A stretch of DNA of 64,000 nt from CAVVIH01 sp963748295 (GTDB taxonomy: Bacteria > Acidobacteriota > Vicinamibacteria > Vicinamibacterales > 2-12-FULL-66-21), in assembly GCA_963748295.1 (NCBI GenBank), contig CAVVIH010000006.1, forward strand, positions 992,001-1,056,000, in the 5' to 3' direction. Below, piece by piece: positions 53,257-63,650 of this stretch. Both the position numbers and the translations under genes were made by a program. Every line of letters starts with the position of its first letter. Within the stretch, counting starts at the first letter, position 1. The notes below the pieces were generated by a model. That model was given only the letters and a program-made list of their open reading frames with translations, was not told the DNA's origin and did not search any database.

Positions 53257-55712
53257 ATGCGAGACGACCTGAAAACCGCCTTCCGCTCCCTTCGGCAGTC
53301 GCGGACGTTCACCGCGGTGGCCCTGATCGTCCTGGCGCTCGGCATTGGCGCCGGCACCGCGATCTTCTCGGTCGTGGATGCGGTCGTGCTGCGCGGGCTG
53401 CCCTTCGACGAGCACGATCGCCTGGCGGTGGTTCTCGAGTACGACACGCAGCATCCGACGACATTCGGCGGCGGCGCGACGACGCCGCAGATGTACTCGA
53501 CTGGCGGGCGCATCAGGAATCATTCGAGGGCCTTGCGGCGGTCGGCGGATATCCGTTCCGCCTTCGGAACGAAACCGGCGAGCCCGCCGACGCACGCGGC
53601 CAGGTCGTCACCTGGGAGTTCTTTCCGGCGCTGCGGGTCGCGCCGATTCTCGGCCGATCGCTTCACCGCGGACGACGAGATCCAGGGACGGCATCGGGTC
53701 GCGCTGCTGTCAGTACGGGTTCTGGCAGCGGCGCTTCGGCGGCGACTCCGGCCGTCGTCGGCAAGACGGTGGAGCTGAGCGAGGAGACGTGGGAGATCAT
53801 CGGCGTGCTGCCGCGCGACTTCAGCTACCCGATCGCGAGCGCGCGTCCCGCCGAGATCTTCGCGCCGATCACGTTCAGCCGAAGAGCAGAAGGTCCGCAA
53901 GGACAACCGCAACTACAACTGGACCGTGCATCGGCCGGCTGAAGGACGGCGTCACCATCGCGCAGGCGCACGATCAGATGAACCGGCTGATGGTCTCGCT
54001 CGACAAGCAGTATCCGAAGTGGAGCCCGGGCCGGCGGGCGCGCGTGATCAGCGCTGCACCACCATCTCGTCGGCCGCGTCCGCGGCTGGATGCTGATGCT
54101 GCTCGGCGCCGTCGCGCTGGTGCTGCTCATCGCCTGCGCGAACGTCGCCAACCTGATGCTCGCGCGCGCCACCGTGCGCGCGCGCGAGATGGGCATCCGC
54201 GCCGCGCTCGGCGCCAGCCGGTGGCGCCTGGTCCGCGCGCTGCTCGTCGAAGGGGTCGTGCTGTCGCTTGCCGGCGCGGCGATCGGCGTCGCTGCTCGCC
54301 TACGGCGGCGTGCAGGCGCTCAAGGCGTGGCTGCCGGCCGGCATGCCGCGCGTCGCGAACATCGGCATCGATTTGCGCGTCCTCGGCTGCCGCCGATCGC
54401 GGCGGCGGTCTGACCGGCATCGTCTTCGGCGTCGGTGCCGGCGCTCCAGTCGTCGCGGCCGGATCTGCACGAAGGCGCTGAAGGACAGCGGCCGTTCCGA
54501 CGACCGCGGGCGCCGGCAGCCAGCGGCTGCGCAGCGCGCTCGTCGTGCCGAAGTGGCGCTCGCGGTCGTGCTGCTCGTCGGCGCCGGCCTCTTCATCGGC
54601 AGCTTCGCGCGGCTGATGCGCGTCGACCTCGGGCTTCGACTACCGCAACGTGCTCGCGCTGGGCGTCGGCGTCCGAGTCGTCAGGCCACGAAGTTCGACG
54701 AAGCCTTGAAGCGGGCAGCGCCGTACGTCGAGCAGATGCTCGAGCGCCGTCCGCGCGGTGCCCGGGGTCGTCGGCGTCGCGGCCGTGTCGGGCGGACTGC
54801 CGCTGACCGGCAGCTGGAGCCGCACCGGCATCGAGTTGCCGGGACGCGGCGAGCTCGAAGGGCGACGACGACTCGATCGATCGCCGCAACGTGACGCGCG
54901 GGCTATCTGCAGCTGCTGAAGCATTCCTCTGCGTCCGCGGCCGCTATCTCACGGCGAGGATCGCGCGAGGCGCGCAGCAGGGTCGTGATCAACGAGGCGG
55001 CGGCGCGGAGAGTACTGGCCGGGAGAAGATGCGATCGGCCAGCGATTCACGATCAACAACGCAGGAACGCGTCGTCGTCGGCATCGTCGGCGACATCCGG
55101 CATCTCGGGCCGGAGACGCCGCCCGGCAGGAGTGCTACATCCCGATGGCGCAGGAGCGGGGTCATCGGCGCCACGCTGGTGATGCGCACCGCCGGCGATC
55201 CGCTCGACGTGCTGCCCGCGGTGAAGGCGGCGATCTGGTCGGTGAACAAGGAGCAGCGGCTGTCGGCCGACACGGTCACGCTCGAAGCGTACATGGATCG
55301 CCTGATCGCGCAGCGGCGGTTCAACATGGCGCTGCTGGCGCTGTTCGGCGTGCTCGGCCTGGTCATTGCCGCGGTCGGCATCTACGGCGTGATGGCCTAC
55401 ATCGTCGCGCAGCGCACGAACGAGATCGGCGTGCGGATGGCGCTCGGCGCCACGCGCGCCAACGTCGTCGGAGCATGGTGCTCGGCCGCGCCGCGCCGAC
55501 GATGATCGCCGGCCTGGCGATTGAGCGGCCTCGGGGCGTGACTTTTGACGACCTACGTGAAGGCGTACCGTTCGAGATCGATCGGAACGCGACGCGCTCG
55601 TGTTCGCCGCGGCGCCAGCCGTGCTCGCGCTAGCTCGGCGCTCATCGCCAGCGCCGTCCCGGCGCGGCGCGCCGCCAGCGTCGACCCGCTCGTCGCGCTG
55701 CGGCGGGATTGA
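53257..55712 (+). pseudogene. ADOP-type ABC transporter permease broken by many frameshifts
   Basis: The gene starts like its relatives (MRDDLKTAFRSLRQSRTFTA, LALGIGAGTAIFSVVDAVVL). It then changes frame about every 50-150 bases (near 53496, 53659, 53709, 53748, 53880, 53928, 54050, 54293, 54390, 54440 and further on). Reading across frames gives all expected blocks: DWRAHQESFEGLAAVGGYPF, WEIIGVLPRDFSYPIASARP, LLIACANVANLMLARATVRA, RAREMGIRAALGASRWRLVR, and at the end QRTNEIGVRMALGATRANVV and SVDPLVALRRD. Codon use and protein-level conservation remain normal. A very young pseudogene or, more simply, poor base accuracy over this paralogous sequence would explain it. An ATG at 53236 is an alternative start. 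Confidence 0.85.
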
Positions 55713-56130
55713 GCGCGCGAGTCAGCCGAACGTATTCATGGCTCATTTTACGATGCTCACGAAGTTCACGACAATCACGAAGTTCACGTAGCGTGGAAAA
55801 TTTGATAGATTCGTTTTATTCTAGTGTTTCGATCTATCGAGCTCTCAATCTGGCTGATCAAAGTCGAATCGTGTCGATCGAGGATGTTGGCTCGCTGCTC
55901 GTCAGTGTCCGCTAATCCAGAAGCCTCCATCGTCGATTGGGCCCGCGATGGTACAGTGTAACTTTGTGACGCCACCGGCGAATGATGACGCGAAGGAGCG
56001 TCGACGTGGGCGGAGCTGCTGCAAGCGCTCTCGATTTCTCTCACCGCGCCATCCGAGCGACCTCGAACTCCATACGTCGCGCGATACTACTGTCCGTCAG
56101 CGATTCGCACACAACGTCCTGTAGAGACAG
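55713..56130. other. Gene-free, lower-GC stretch
   Basis: Composition changes after the permease: runs such as AAAATTTGATAGATTCGTTT and TATTCTAGTGTTTC are unlike the rest of the window. Near 55758-55791 there is a direct repeat TCACGAAGTTCACG. I see no gene that I can support, no recognisable insertion-sequence ends and no attachment site, though a remnant of a mobile element is possible. Confidence 0.4.
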
Positions 56131-57015
56131 GTGGAAGCCGCTATCAGCCGCAGCCTCTGCGCGTCCTCCCGTCGCTTCGTGCCTTCTGTTCGATCCGTCT
56201 CCTCGCTTCCTCCGTCAAACTTCCTCTACGCAAACTCCGGAGCCGATCGACACCAACCGCTCCCGAGAACATCCGCAGCGTCCACCACGAATGTTGCTCA
56301 TGGTAGCCGCAGACGTGCGCCCGCGCTGTCCAGGAGGACGAGGCGCTGCGACGACCACTTCTGCTCCGCTCATGACCGTCACGGCTCTTCAAGCACAACC
56401 TCGGACCGTCAGGAAATCACGTTCATCGGCAACGAGGCAGTCGCCATCTCTGACGGCCGCCGGACGCTGGTCAGCGACTTCCCGTATCAATCAGGCTATT
56501 CCCGCTACATGACCTACGACCGATCGAAAGTGGCGGTCGATCGCGACGTCGTCGCGTTGATCACGCACAGGCACTTCAATCATTTCCTGCCGACCGAGCC
56601 GCGCGGCCCCGGGTGGCAGGTCGTCGGCCCGCGCGAGGTGGTCGAGAAGCTTCCAGACGGGAAACCGGCAGCCGACGGCGTCATGACGGTAGGCGAGATC
56701 CGCATTCAGCCGATGCGGACCCCGCACGCGAATGTCGAACACTATTCGTACCGTGTCGAGTGGCACGGCGCGCACTTCTACTTCCCCGGTGACACTGAGG
56801 ATCCGCAGACGCTCATCGCGCAGAAGGGCCTCGACATCGCGTTCGTGACGCCGTGGCTGTGGAGGAAAGTGCAATCGTCTGGCGCCCGCATCGATGCGAA
56901 GCAGATCGTCATCTACCATCACGAGGCGGGCGAGACTGTTGCCGGATGCACGAGCCCCTGCCGCGTGCCGGCGCAGGGCGAGCGCTGGAGTGTCAGCGGC
57001 GGCGCGCCGCGCTGA
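56131..57015 (+). CDS. MBL-fold metallo-hydrolase-like protein, 5' end unclear
   Basis: The reliable part starts near base 56410 (RQEITFIGNEAVAISDGRRT) and runs to the stop. It has a UlaG/MBL-type order: first motif LITHRHFNHFLP (HxHxNH in place of HxHxDH), then MRTPHANVEHYSYRVEWHG, FYFPGDTEDPQTLI with the bridging Asp, and IVIYHHEAGETVAGC with the last His. The first 90 or so residues of the open frame are Ser/Arg-rich and not protein-like. The true start and a probable signal peptide have been lost by indels or lie in another frame. The substrate is unknown. Confidence 0.7.
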   Translation: MEAAISRSLCASSRRFVPSVRSVSSLPPSNFLYANSGADRHQPLPRTSAASTTNVAHGSRRRAPALSRRTRRCDDHFCSAHDRHGSSSTTSDRQEITFIGNEAVAISDGRRTLVSDFPYQSGYSRYMTYDRSKVAVDRDVVALITHRHFNHFLPTEPRGPGWQVVGPREVVEKLPDGKPAADGVMTVGEIRIQPMRTPHANVEHYSYRVEWHGAHFYFPGDTEDPQTLIAQKGLDIAFVTPWLWRKVQSSGARIDAKQIVIYHHEAGETVAGCTSPCRVPAQGERWSVSGGAPR

Positions 57016-57038
57016 TTCACTCCGCGCGCAGCGCCGCC

Positions 57039-59745
57039 TTATTGCGTGCCCTCGCGCCGGGACGCCTGGCCGTAGAGGAGCGAGTTGAACACGAGCTTGA
57101 ACGTGCCGTGGGTCTGATCGCGATGCTGGGGACGGAACCCGATCAGCACGACCCGTCCGTCGCCGTGCTTCACGCTGAGCGCCGCCGCCTTTTTCGCAAT
57201 CACCTGTTCGCCGAGCAGCCAGCCGCTCTGCAGGATGTCGCGGTCGACGTAGGTCGAGAAGATCTCGATGTCCTGGCTCCTGTCGGTCGAGGTGACCTCG
57301 TACGCCTGGCTGCCGGCCAGGAACAGCGCCAGTCCTTCCGCGGGCATGCCGTACACCACGGGGTGTCTGTTATCGAACCTCGCGCGCAGTGTCGAGCCCG
57401 GGCACCAGAACTCTTTGGCGGGAAGGCTGGCGACGACGTTTCGAACCGGAAGACCAAAACGCTGAATCGGAAGATCGCCGGACTGCGCGAACGTCACGAG
57501 GGTTCCGCCCTTCTGCACGAACGCCTGCAGCGCCTTGACGCCTTCCGGGCCGAATCCGCTCCGGAAATCCGGCGGCGTGTTGTCGGCGCCGCCGCCGCGG
57601 CCGCCACCGCCGCCACGACCTTCTTCACCGCCGCCCCCGCTCGGCCGTTCACCCGTCATGCCGGCAACGGAATCGGCGGGCAGCACGATCGCGTCGTACT
57701 TCGCTTCCAGCCCGCCGGCCTTGATCTCCGCATCCTGCACCGACTTGAACGGCACGTTGAACTGCTCGAACATCAGCCGCGTCCAGCCTTCGTCCATGTT
57801 CCCGCCGCCGTATCGCTGGTACATCGCGATGCGCGGCTTTCGGATCTCATAGGTTGCAGGCGCCGCGCCGGCGATCGTTGTGAAATCAACGCCGGTCTGC
57901 GCCGCGACCTCCGCAACAGCGGCTGCCGGCGCGCCGGCGATCACGAAATCGCCGGGCGTGAACCCGTCGCCGCTCGCGACGCGGCGCACGGCGACGCCCT
58001 TTTCGAGCAGCAGGTTCACCGCGCGAAAACTGTCGTTCAGCTTCGTGCTCAAAATGTATCCGGCCGACGCACCTGTTCCGACCACGCCTTTCAGTGGCGA
58101 GGGTGCGGTCACCTTCACCAGGTCCGCGGTGACCTTCTCGCCGATCGGATCCGCGCGGACGCCCATGAACTCCGCGAACGTGTCCGTGGCCATGTCGTAG
58201 GGACGGATCGGATTGTTGTCGCGGTCGCGCGTGTACCAGTTGTCGGGATAGAACGTCCGGCCAAGCATCCACCGCACGAGCCCCTGCTTCGGCTGCGCCA
58301 TCGACACGACGAACGATCCTGCGCTGTAGACGCGGCGGCCTTGTCCCGGGTTGGTCGAAGCGTCCTCGGCAAAGAACTGCGCCTTCGCCTGGTGCACTTC
58401 GACTCCTGAATTGAGCAGCATGTTCACGAGCTTCTTCGTCGTCAGCGGATCGTGCTGATCGACGGCAATCGCGTAGGCCTTGATTGCCGCGCTCGCGCCG
58501 CGTTCGGCCTGGCGCGTGCCCTTCAGATACATGTTCCAGAGCACCGTCTCGCGGTTTCGCGCCGCGAGATCGACCGTCGCCCACGCGGCGATCTTCTGCT
58601 GCTCGACGATGTCGCGCACGCGCCACCAGCCGCCCGGCCACAGGCTCGGCATCGTCGTCTGCGATTCGTACTCCGGGAGGTTGCGCGGACCGCCGCGCAG
58701 CTGATCCGGGTGCATGAACATCGGCGTGGCAAGCCGCGCGCTCGCCGATTCGGTCAGCATGCCGGCGATGTTGTGGAAGGGCGTGATCCAGTGGAAGCCC
58801 ATGTGCCCCCAGCCGGAATAGATCGCATTACCGATCACGCCGGTCTTCCCTTCCGCCTCGAGCCGGTTGCCCATGTGAGCGCCCCACCACGACATCTCGC
58901 GCCACACCAGCGGATCCGCGCCCGGCCTGATCGGTTCGGCGTAGGGCGGAATGTAGAGCCGCGCGTTCCCGCTGCCCATCTGATGGTGATCGACGTAAGC
59001 CTGCGGCATCCACTCGCGGTACATCAGCCTGCCGAGGTTCTGCGATTCCGGCAGGTTCAGCGCGAAGCCGTCGCGGTTGTTGTCGTGCCCGGCGTACTTC
59101 TGATACAGCCACGGCAGTCCCGCCGCTTCATACGAGGTGCCGACGTACTTCATGTACCAGTCGGCGATCATCTGCGTGCCGTCCGGGTTGATCGACGGCA
59201 CGACGATGCTGATCACGTTGTCCAGCATGCGTTGCGATTCCTCGTCCGTCCTGGTGAGGCTGTCGTAGACGAACTCGGCCGCGGTCTGTGACGCGGCAAC
59301 CTCGCTCGAGTGCAGCGCGAACGACTGGATGACGACGGCGCGCGCCTCGGCGACGAGCTTCTTCGCCGCCGCGTCCGTCAGGCCGCGCGGATCGGCGAGA
59401 CGCGCATTGAGTCCCTTGTAGTGATCGAGTTTCGCGAGATTCGCCGGGGAGGAAACGAACAGTGCGATGTAGGGCCGGCCCTCGCTGCTCTTCCCCAGCT
59501 CCACCAGCTTCACTTTGCCGGAAGCCTTTGCGAGCGTGTTGTAGTACTCGAGCAGCCGGTCCCAGTTGGCGAGCTTCCGGTCCGCGCCCATGCGGAACCC
59601 GAAGAACTTCTCGGGTGACGGCACCGCCGCTTCGGGTCCTTTGGGCTTCGCCTCTGTGCGGGTAGACGCCGGAGCCCGCGAGCAGCAGCCCGACCAGGAG
59701 CAGAGCGGGCCGGCCCTGAGCGAGCGAAGCGAGTCGAAAGTCCAT
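57039..59745 (-). CDS. M14-family zinc carboxypeptidase-like protein, frameshift in the signal peptide region
   Basis: The main frame gives 861 residues from a GTG at 59624 (PSPEKFFGFRMGADRKLANW). The M14 zinc motif HSSE (His105, Glu108) is in IQSFALHSSEVAASQ, and VDHHQMGSGNARLYIPPYAE and SIVVPSINPDGTQMIADWY are family blocks. The C-terminal half is a Gly-rich insert plus a glutamine-amidotransferase-like beta domain (VKALQAFVQKGGTLVTFAQS, RVVLIGFRPQHRDQTHGTFK). Upstream, another frame from the ATG at 59745 encodes a good signal peptide (MDFRLASLAQGRPALLLVGL, LLAGSGVYP). One indel near 59655 would join them. The first residues of that signal lie in the GAGCGAGCGAAGCGAGTC repeat. The protein is probably exported. 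Confidence 0.88.
59714..59740. repeat. GAGCGAGCGAAGCGAGTC repeat
   Basis: A single copy of a G/A/C-rich element, CCCTGAGCGAGCGAAGCGAG followed by TCGAAAG, overlaps the putative start region of the M14 gene. From memory, closely similar elements are frequent between genes in several high-GC phyla; I cannot verify this here. Confidence 0.6.
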
Positions 59746-59760
59746 CGGTGCTCCTTTATT

Positions 59761-62157
59761 TCATCTGGATGTTTTCAGCTGCATCGCGTCGATCGCGTAC
59801 ATCCCGCGACCGTAGGTGGAGATCACGATGATGTTGTCGCGTGTGTGGTACTGCAGATCGGACACCTGCGTCGACGGGAGATTGCCGCCGAGCACCTGCC
59901 AGGTCTTGCCGCTGTCGGTCGTCATGAAGGCGCCGAAGTCGGTTCCCAGATAGAGCGTGTTGGCGTTCGACGGATCCTCGCGAATCACGTTCACCGGCCC
60001 AGCCGGGATGTTCGCGGCAAGGCTGCGGAAGGTCTTGCCGTAGTCAGTCGACTTGTAGACGTAGACCGCGAAGTCGTCGTCTTCACGGCCGCGCTGCGTC
60101 ACATAGACAGTGGCTTCGTCGTGCTGCGACGGCACGACGCGCGAATACCACCTACCGCTCGGCACGCCAGCCGTCAGTTCCGTCCATGTCTTCCCGGCAT
60201 CCCTCGTGACGTGCAGCTTCCCGTCGTCGGTGCCGGCATAGATGAGACCGCTGGCGCGTGGCGATTCCGCCAGCGCGGTAATCGTCTGGTAAGGAATCGC
60301 GCTCGAGCTCTTGAGAAGCATCTCGGCCGTGTTGTTGCTCGTCAGGTCCTGGCTGATGCGCTCCCACGAATCGCCTCGCGTGGTCGATCGGAACACGGAT
60401 TGGAATCCCGTGTAGATCGTGTTGGCGTCGTGCGGCGAGATGACGATCGGCGCCATCCACTGCGCGCGCAGCTCCAGGCCTTCGACCTGCGGCCTGATGT
60501 TCGTCACGCCCGGTCTGCCGCGCCCGCGACCCGCGCCTTGGCCCGCGCCGCCCGCATCGCCGCGGCCGGCGCCGCGGCCCGCTGCGGCCTGCGACAGATC
60601 CTCGCGCGTGAAATTGCCGTAGAACCCGTGCGAATAGACGATGTCCGGGTTCTTCGGATCGATGGCGTGATGCGAACCCTCGCCCCCTGGCGAGCGGACC
60701 CACTCGGTTGCCGGGATCTTGTCGCGTCCCGCCTGCAGATTCACGTCCCCGCGATAGCTGTTGTGGTCCTGGATCGAACCGTATGCGCGGAACGGCGTGC
60801 GCGTGTCGAGCGAGACGTTGTAGAACTGCGCGCCGGCAGGGGTGTTGGCAAACTTCCAGGTTTTCCCCGCATCCGGCGACGAGTAGAAGCCGCCGTCGTT
60901 CGCGTTGTAGAGCGTCGACGGCGTCTTCGGATCGATCCAGAGGCCGTGATGGTCGCCGTGCATGCCGCGCAAGGTCGTGAACGTCTTGCCCGAGTCGCGC
61001 GACACGTGAAGCCCGAGACCCAGGCTGTAAATCGTGTCGGGGTTCTGCGGATCGACGCGAATCTGGCCGAACACCCACCCATACGTGCCGGAGTGCGTCG
61101 ACATGAACTCGTTGCTGTCCGTGACCTTGCGCCAGGTCTTGCCCTTGTCGTCGGTTCTGTAGATCTCGGCCGCCTTGATGCGGCTCTCGACAATCGGCCG
61201 CTGGTAGGCGTCGCGCTCGTTCGGCAGCGGCGGACGTCCCTCGTCGTAGTTGTCGACGAACGCATACAACGTGTCCGGGTTCGACAGCGACACGTCGATG
61301 CCGATTCGTCCGCGGAACCGCGCCGCCGGCAGCCCCTCGTTGGCTTCCGCCCAGGTCGCTCCGCCATCTGTCGTCTTCCAGATGCCGCCTTCCGTATAGC
61401 CCTGCTCGACCCGCGGATCGCTCCACTTGCGCCGCACGCGCTGCCACATCGACGCATAGAGCGTATCGGGGTCCGACGGGTCCATGACGAGATCCACCGC
61501 GCCGGTGCGCGGGCTGCGATAGAAGACCTTGTTCCACGTGCGGCCGCCATCGGTCGTCTTGAACACGCCGCGCATCTCGTTGTCGGTCCACGCGTGTCCG
61601 GTCGAGGCCACGTAGACGACATCGGGATTGGTGGGATGGACGACGATGCGCGCGATGGTCTGGGTGTCGGTCAGGCCCGAGTGGGTGAAGCTGCGGCCGC
61701 CGTCGGTGGACTTGAAGATGCCGACGCCGGCCATCGACGCGCGGAACAGGTTTGCTTCGCCCGTGCCGACCCAGACGATGTCGGGATTGGATGGCGCGAC
61801 CGCGAGATCGCCGATGCTGGTGGATGCGTAGTTCTCGAAGACCGGCTGCCAGGACTCGCCGTTGTCGTCGGTCTTCCAGACGCCGCCCGTCGCATAGCCC
61901 GCGTAGATCCGGCGCGCGTTGCCGCGATCGGCGACGGCGATGTCCGTCGCGCGGCAGCTGACGTTCGTGGGACCGAGGTCCTGCCAGGGAATCGTGCGAT
62001 AGGGCGAGGACTGCAGCATCGACCGGTAGGTGTCGTATGCCTTGAGGAGATAGTCGGCGTCCGCCTTTGTCGAGGTCTGCGCTCCCAGACCCGGGAGCAG
62101 GAATGTTATGGCGGCCGCAACTACCGGAACGACACCGAACCTCGACAGTGTACGCAT
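59761..62157 (-). CDS. Exported BNR/Asp-box beta-propeller protein (sortilin/VPS10-like)
   Basis: The product is 798 residues. The ATG at 62157 has GGAGGG upstream and is followed by a signal peptide (MRTLSRFGVVPVVAAAITFL, cleavage near LGAQ). At least eight Asp-box turns are visible (SxDxGxxW/F: STDGGRSF, TTDGGRTW, TTDGGATW, SRDSGKTF, SPDAGKTW, TRDAGKTW, STDYGKTF, TTDSGKTW), spread across two beta-propeller units. A Gly/Arg-rich loop (GRGAGRGDAGGAGQGAGRGR) interrupts the second. Similar proteins are annotated as glycosyl hydrolase, sialidase-like or photosystem assembly-like; the catalytic residues of sialidases are not evident, so a binding role is more likely. It lies 15 bases beyond the M14 gene on the same strand. 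Confidence 0.88.
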   Translation of the reverse strand: MRTLSRFGVVPVVAAAITFLLPGLGAQTSTKADADYLLKAYDTYRSMLQSSPYRTIPWQDLGPTNVSCRATDIAVADRGNARRIYAGYATGGVWKTDDNGESWQPVFENYASTSIGDLAVAPSNPDIVWVGTGEANLFRASMAGVGIFKSTDGGRSFTHSGLTDTQTIARIVVHPTNPDVVYVASTGHAWTDNEMRGVFKTTDGGRTWNKVFYRSPRTGAVDLVMDPSDPDTLYASMWQRVRRKWSDPRVEQGYTEGGIWKTTDGGATWAEANEGLPAARFRGRIGIDVSLSNPDTLYAFVDNYDEGRPPLPNERDAYQRPIVESRIKAAEIYRTDDKGKTWRKVTDSNEFMSTHSGTYGWVFGQIRVDPQNPDTIYSLGLGLHVSRDSGKTFTTLRGMHGDHHGLWIDPKTPSTLYNANDGGFYSSPDAGKTWKFANTPAGAQFYNVSLDTRTPFRAYGSIQDHNSYRGDVNLQAGRDKIPATEWVRSPGGEGSHHAIDPKNPDIVYSHGFYGNFTREDLSQAAAGRGAGRGDAGGAGQGAGRGRGRPGVTNIRPQVEGLELRAQWMAPIVISPHDANTIYTGFQSVFRSTTRGDSWERISQDLTSNNTAEMLLKSSSAIPYQTITALAESPRASGLIYAGTDDGKLHVTRDAGKTWTELTAGVPSGRWYSRVVPSQHDEATVYVTQRGREDDDFAVYVYKSTDYGKTFRSLAANIPAGPVNVIREDPSNANTLYLGTDFGAFMTTDSGKTWQVLGGNLPSTQVSDLQYHTRDNIIVISTYGRGMYAIDAMQLKTSR

Positions 62158-62189
62158 GCACCCTCCACGCACGTTTGCTGCTGCATTCT

Positions 62190-62270
62190 TGCACGTCGCA
62201 CGTCGCACGTGACAAGTCAGCACGTCGCACGCAGCACGTCGCACGCAGCACGTCGCACGTTGAACGTGTC
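62190..62270. repeat. CACGTNG tandem repeat, copy 5
   Basis: Imperfect GCACGTCGCACGTCGCACGT and GCACGCAGCACGTCGCACG units fill the gap between the BNR protein gene and the end of the amidohydrolase gene. They also extend the BNR gene's open frame upstream without being part of the gene. Confidence 0.85.
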
Positions 62271-63650
62271 AGCGGTAACGAATGCCGTGCTTGACGACGA
62301 TGTCCACGCGCTGGAGGAGCGCGATGTAGCGAAGCACGTCGCCCTTGACGGCAATGATGTCGGCGTACTTGCCTGGCGTGACGGTGCCGACGTCGCGATC
62401 GACTTTCATCGCCACCGACGGCCAGTAGGTCGCCGCGCGGATGGCGGTCATCGAGTCGACGCCGAGGATGTTGACCCAGGCGTCGAGCTCGCGCCAGGTG
62501 GACTGGCTGTGGAACTTCATCGGGATGCCGCTGTCGGTGCCGATCAGCATCACCACGCCGGCGTCCGCGCAGCTGCTGGAACTTGCGCGCGAGCGTCGGA
62601 CGGCGCGACGGCGTCAGCTGGAAATACGAGCAGCCGGTCGGGATGCGCGATCGACTGGCGGATGTCGGCGATGATCTCCGGCGTCAGCCCCTCGTGCCAC
62701 GACGTGTCGTCGAGCGCTTCGGGGTTGTCGCGCAGCGACTCGTAGTTGAGCAGGCCCTCGATCGTCGGCGTCCAGAACAGCGGCCCGGCGCTCATGTTCG
62801 CGGTGCGCTCGCGAATCATCCGGATGATGTCCTCCGGATACTCCGGCGAGCTGGACAAGCCGGTGTGCTCGAAGCAGTCCACGCCCGCGCCCAGGCCGCG
62901 GCGAATCTCCTCGGGCCGGTGCGAGTGCGCGACCACGGGCAGGTTGTGCTTGTGCGCCTCGTCCACCACCGCACGCACCTCGTCCAGCGTCATCTGATCC
63001 TGATCGATCAGCTTGATGACGTTGACGCCTGCATCCGCGAGCTTCTTCACTTTCGCCCGCGCGTCGTCCATGCCGGACACGCCCCAGCGGAACAGCTCGG
63101 TGCCTGGATACGGCGCCTTCTGGATGAACGGACCCGAGACGTAGACCGTCGCGCCGGCGAGCTTGCCGGCGTTGATCTTGTCGCGGACCGAGATGCTGGC
63201 GTCGAGCGGCGCGCCGAGATCGCGCGCGCTGGTGACGCCGGCGAGGAGCAGCTGCTTCGCCGAGGCCGGCATGATGACCGGCTCGAACTGTGCGGGGTAG
63301 GTCTTGTCCCAGTGCGTGTAGTCGCTGTGCCCGTTGATCATCAGGTGCACGTGCATGTCCCACAGGCCGGGAAGCACGGTCATGCCTTCGGTCGAGACCG
63401 TCTCGGCGCCGGCTGGCACCTGCAGCGAGCCTACTTGACCGACGGCCTTGATCCGCTCGCCTTCGATCAGAATCACGCTGTTGCGAATCGGACGGCCGCC
63501 GAAGCCGTCGACGAGCGTGCCGCCGACGAGCGCGCGGACCGGAGTGGGACGCGCCAGCTGTGGCTGCTGAGCGGACACCAGTGCGGCGGCTATGCCAATG
63601 ACGGCGGCCGCCGCCGCCAGTCCCGGGAGCTTGCTTCGCATGTCGATCAC
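62269..63650 (-). CDS. Exported amidohydrolase family protein with two frameshifts
   Basis: The product would be about 459 residues. The signal peptide is MRSKLPGLAAAAAVIGIAAA (ATG at 63641, or the GTG at 63650 that overlaps the upstream stop as GTGA). The metal-binding HxH is in LPGLWDMHVHLMINGHSDYT; Lys in VNVIKLIDQDQ, His in LPVVAHSHRPEE and DCFEHTGLSSSPEYP, and the catalytic Asp in VMLIGTDSGIPMKF follow. The end GKYADIIAVKGDVLRYIALL is typical. Two extra bases (near 62627 and 62565) move the end into another frame; without them FQLTPSRRPTLARKFQQL bridges the parts. It is related to the amidohydrolase at 16898. Confidence 0.88.

Noticed and set aside
53257..55712. Reading the many frame changes as programmed frameshifting or recoding
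   Set aside because: More than ten changes at unrelated sequences, with no slippery sites in common, do not fit programmed frameshifting.
55713..56130. Possible insertion-sequence remnant
   Set aside because: Composition is odd, but I could find no terminal inverted repeats, target duplication or transposase-like translation.
59566..62745. A 1059-codon open frame on the plus strand
   Set aside because: It is Arg/Ala/Val-rich and lies opposite the M14, BNR and amidohydrolase genes, as expected for an antisense shadow in high-GC DNA.
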